DNA of 64,000 nucleotides from BS150m-G50 sp964501185 [NCBI: uncultured Bacteroidia bacterium]. GTDB taxonomy: Bacteria; CAIWAD01; BS150m-G50. The notes under the pieces are model-generated. The model made no database searches, had not been told where the DNA came from, and worked only from the letters and a program-made list of their open reading frames with translations. The translations under genes were made by a program, and so were the position numbers. The DNA is taken from contig CAZCRT010000008.1 of NCBI GenBank assembly GCA_964501185.1, positions 22,688 through 86,687 of the forward strand, written 5' to 3'. Positions 61,390-64,000 of the stretch are shown here, in pieces; the stretch's first letter is position 1; the number at the start of each line of letters is the position of its first letter.

Positions 61390-64000
61390 GAATGTTGCTC
61401 CGGTGCGTTTTTCTCGAGAGGGAGACTGATTTCAAAAGTTGTACCTGTTCCCGGTTCTGTGTCAAAGGTGATCCGGCCCTGAAGGTTCTCAACAACCACA
61501 GCGTGGACAAGGCTTAATCCCTGTCCGGTCCCCTTTCCGACATCCTTGGTCGTGAAGAACGGATCGAAAATCCGCTTCTGGATTTCTTTCGGTATACCGG
61601 TACCGCTGTCTGAAACCTGAATGACAGCCTTCTGATTCTGTTGCCCGGTTGTAATTCGAATCAAACCTTTGGCTCCACCCGCCTGGGAACGGTTCTCATC
61701 GGATGCTACATTTTCCTTAGCTGCTTTTATTGCATGCGTGGCATTGGTGATGAGGTTCAGGATAACCTGGCCTAATGCACCGGGATTACAGGGAACTGCC
61801 GGAAGTGATTCTGTCAGGTCGGTCTCCAGGATTGCATCATATTTCCATTCACAGCGGGAGACAGTAATCGTATCCTGGATTATTTTGTTAAGGTCAGAAG
61901 GTATCATTTCGTCCTGACCAGGATGAGCAAACGCCTTCATGGAACTGACAATTCGGGAAACTGTTTCAATACCACGTTGTGATTGTTCGATAGCTGACGG
62001 TATTTCCCCGACCAGGAACTCCAGATCCGCCTCCCGTACTTTTGTCACCAGGGCGTCAGTTTCCCCATTGGAATTCCCGTTATCCTGACCGGCCTCAATA
62101 AGGTCATTCACGTCGCTGAGCAGTGCAGTGATATCACTGAAACTGTCCTGTAGAAAACGGAGATTGTTACCTACAAACTGAGTGGGTGTGTTGATCTCAT
62201 GAGCTATACCGGCTGCCAGAGTACCTATGGATTCCATCTTGTTGGCCTGCTGCAACTTAATTTCCGCTTTCTTGCGTTCGGTCAGATCCCTTAGTACACC
62301 AACCGCCTGCCATTCATCATCAATCAGTACACTTGACAGGGACAGCTCGACCGGAATCTCCCTGCCATCCTTACAGAGAGCCTTCAGTTCCAGTGTATTA
62401 TTGATAGCGGGTCCAGTACCAGTTTTACGGAAATTCGGAAACGCCCTGTTGAATGTCTTCTGGAATGTTTTCGGATGAAAAGTTTCCGGGACCAGCTGCC
62501 TGTGGAGATCCTTTCCTTCAATCTCCGCTGCAGTATAACCGAACATCTGCTCCGCCCCGGGATTCCAGAAGTTGACTCTACCATTGGAATCCAACATGAC
62601 AATGGCGTCGCGGGCAGTGTCGGTGATTGCGCGGGTACGGGCTTCACTCTGCCTGACCTGGTTGATCATCTGTATGCGTTCCAGAAAAACGCTGACGCGC
62701 TGTGCAATAATATCCAACAGGTTCTGCTCTTCCTGTAGAAAGAGGTCGTCAGGTTTTTCTGACTCTTTCTTAAGACTGTACACCACGATTTCACCATAAA
62801 CCTGGTTGTTATATTCCAATGGGGCAACCTGTCGCTGATCGGTTTCCTTGAAACTGCTGCTGACAAATTCTCCCTCCGCGATTCTGATCCGCGCAGTAAT
62901 CAACTGCGGATCCTGCCAACCGGATGGTATCTGTTCCACAATTCCCTGCAGGACATCTTCCTGCGTGGCATCGATCCGCGTCAGTTGTTGAGAAATCCCG
63001 AACAGGCAATCCAGTTCCTTAACCCGCTGATCTAGATCAAAGGTGCGTTGCTCGAGTGCTGCTTCTGTAAGCTTGCGTTGTGTAATATCCTTATCTACTC
63101 CCCGGTAGCCGAGCAGTTCGCCCTCCTCATCTAACATTGGTACACCGTTTGTCAACAGAATGATCTCACGCCCATCTTTGGTCAGGCTCCTGTTTTCCAG
63201 ATTCCTGATGGGCTTCAGGTTCTCTGCGATCTCCTGAAAAATCTTACCTACTCGATCAGCCTCTGCCGCAGGCATCAGATCAAAAGGAGTCTTTCCCAGC
63301 ATTTCCTCTGCAGTATAACCCAACTGATCTATCACCTTGTCTGAACAGTATGTATAGCGCCCCTCCGCGTTGACTTCCCATACCCAGTCATAACTGCTCA
63401 GAGCTACATCCCGGAAACGCGCTTCAGATTCCTGGATCACATTTATCATCTGCTTTCGCTCTGTGATATCGTGCGCAATAACGAAAAGACGTTCGTCACA
63501 ATCATCCTCGCAGGGTATTGCTGTTTCGGTAATCCGAAGTTGCCGTTTTTCACCACTGGGACGGGTTATTTCAAGCTCATAACAGCCTGTTCCACAACCC
63601 GGTAACTCAACCTTTCTCAGAGCCTTAACTTCACCCTCTTCATGCTCAAGAAAATCACAGGTTTGAAGTCCAATCAATGTCCCCGGGATAACACCGAGAA
63701 TCTTTTCCAGGCTGGGATTAGCGTTTATAAAACGATGGTTTTTGATAATACAGACGCCATCACTCATGGCATCCATGAGCATCTCGAACATGGTCTCATT
63801 TTCGAAGACGGTTTTTTTCATATGAGCGCGTTCACGACGAAGTTCTGCATCCAATACTGCCCGCTTCACAGCGGGAACAAGCCGGGCAAGGTTGTTTTTA
63901 TTGATGAAATCGTGTGCGCCAGCTTTGAGGGAGTCTATCACGACCTCCTGTTCAGACAAGCCGGATACTATGATAAACGGAAGCTCCGTAGCTTTTTTTC
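61386..64000 (-). CDS. Hybrid PAS/GAF sensor histidine kinase (5' partial)
   Basis: More than 870 residues; the gene runs off the window. The visible N-terminus is the end of a receiver-type domain ([24 protein letters not shown]). Then come PAS domains (about 50-165, 175-295), a GAF-like domain (about 310-430), another PAS (about 440-565) and a complete kinase core. The core has H-box [18 protein letters not shown]-box [12 protein letters not shown]1 DSGTGIPKE and G2 [10 protein letters not shown]. It overlaps the HDOD regulator gene and probably phosphorylates it. The TTG at 63959 is not a start, because the frame stays open to the edge. Confidence 0.9.
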   Translation of the reverse strand, partial: KKATELPFIIVSGLSEQEVVIDSLKAGAHDFINKNNLARLVPAVKRAVLDAELRRERAHMKKTVFENETMFEMLMDAMSDGVCIIKNHRFINANPSLEKILGVIPGTLIGLQTCDFLEHEEGEVKALRKVELPGCGTGCYELEITRPSGEKRQLRITETAIPCEDDCDERLFVIAHDITERKQMINVIQESEARFRDVALSSYDWVWEVNAEGRYTYCSDKVIDQLGYTAEEMLGKTPFDLMPAAEADRVGKIFQEIAENLKPIRNLENRSLTKDGREIILLTNGVPMLDEEGELLGYRGVDKDITQRKLTEAALEQRTFDLDQRVKELDCLFGISQQLTRIDATQEDVLQGIVEQIPSGWQDPQLITARIRIAEGEFVSSSFKETDQRQVAPLEYNNQVYGEIVVYSLKKESEKPDDLFLQEEQNLLDIIAQRVSVFLERIQMINQVRQSEARTRAITDTARDAIVMLDSNGRVNFWNPGAEQMFGYTAAEIEGKDLHRQLVPETFHPKTFQKTFNRAFPNFRKTGTGPAINNTLELKALCKDGREIPVELSLSSVLIDDEWQAVGVLRDLTERKKAEIKLQQANKMESIGTLAAGIAHEINTPTQFVGNNLRFLQDSFSDITALLSDVNDLIEAGQDNGNSNGETDALVTKVREADLEFLVGEIPSAIEQSQRGIETVSRIVSSMKAFAHPGQDEMIPSDLNKIIQDTITVSRCEWKYDAILETDLTESLPAVPCNPGALGQVILNLITNATHAIKAAKENVASDENRSQAGGAKGLIRITTGQQNQKAVIQVSDSGTGIPKEIQKRIFDPFFTTKDVGKGTGQGLSLVHAVVVENLQGRITFDTEPGTGTTFEISLPLEKNAPEQHS

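Noticed and set aside
1-64000. CRISPR arrays, insertion sequences, tRNA or rRNA genes
   Set aside because: No regularly spaced repeats, transposase-like proteins, T-arm plus acceptor pairs outside tmRNA, or rRNA-like stretches were seen.

Overview
The window looks like chromosomal DNA from an uncultured, Gram-negative, flagellated bacterium of the Fibrobacteres-Chlorobi-Bacteroidetes (FCB) superphylum; no closer assignment is safe by eye. Three secreted proteases end in the PNPFN-type C-terminal domain that these phyla use as a sorting signal. Other secreted proteins carry FN3-like, lamin-tail and phospholipase-D-like modules, and there is a full flagellar export block. Base composition appears even, near 50% GC, with no obvious foreign island, insertion sequence, CRISPR array or tRNA. 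Two genes read UGA as selenocysteine, so the organism should have a working Sec system.

Layout. 1-11.2 kb (+): housekeeping genes for a metallo-hydrolase (cut by the window edge), a VOC protein, rho, rpmE, a YqhQ-like membrane protein, prfA-prmC, RNase R, pyrF-PilZ-pyrE and a YycJ-like hydrolase. 11.2-21.0 kb (+): a secretion cassette of periplasmic cyclophilin, subtilisin, zinc carboxypeptidase, gingipain-like C25 protease and a TPR lipoprotein. 21.0-27.4 kb: queG, a UbiA prenyltransferase, a small 2[4Fe-4S] ferredoxin and a geranylgeranyl-reductase-like flavoprotein (a candidate isoprenoid lipid or quinone module), cysS, a MarC protein, a GNAT-YoaP protein, and rpmB on the minus strand. 27.8-34.3 kb (+): a large TPR protein, two thioredoxin-fold proteins and a secreted lamin-tail/PLD nuclease-like protein. 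34.3-46.6 kb (-): flhB, flhA, flhF, an FlhG-like protein without a P-loop, fliA, then signalling genes (HDOD, two GAF/HisKA proteins without ATPase domains), an AMIN-like/HTH membrane protein and a YidD-domain protein. 46.8-47.9 kb (-): selenocysteine-containing selD. 48.0-58.9 kb (+): secreted M14 carboxypeptidase, rhomboid, rsmE, HIT protein, FmdB-type zinc ribbon, a selenocysteine glutaredoxin-like protein, a DUF1858 protein, tmRNA, a zinc-ribbon rhomboid, an anchored hydrolase and two tandem beta-barrel-like proteins. 59.0-64.0 kb (-): two response regulators (HD-like and HDOD) and a large PAS/GAF histidine kinase that runs off the window.

Most striking is a sequence signal, not a gene. 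The octamer TGTATCAC (or its complement GTGATACA) was found 30 times by eye, where about two are expected by chance. A purine follows in 27 of the 30. The sites lie on both strands, are over-represented at gene ends and in spacers, and include one perfect inverted pair. This resembles a DNA-uptake or other genome-wide recognition sequence. Positions were read by eye, so counts and start codons should be treated as careful estimates.
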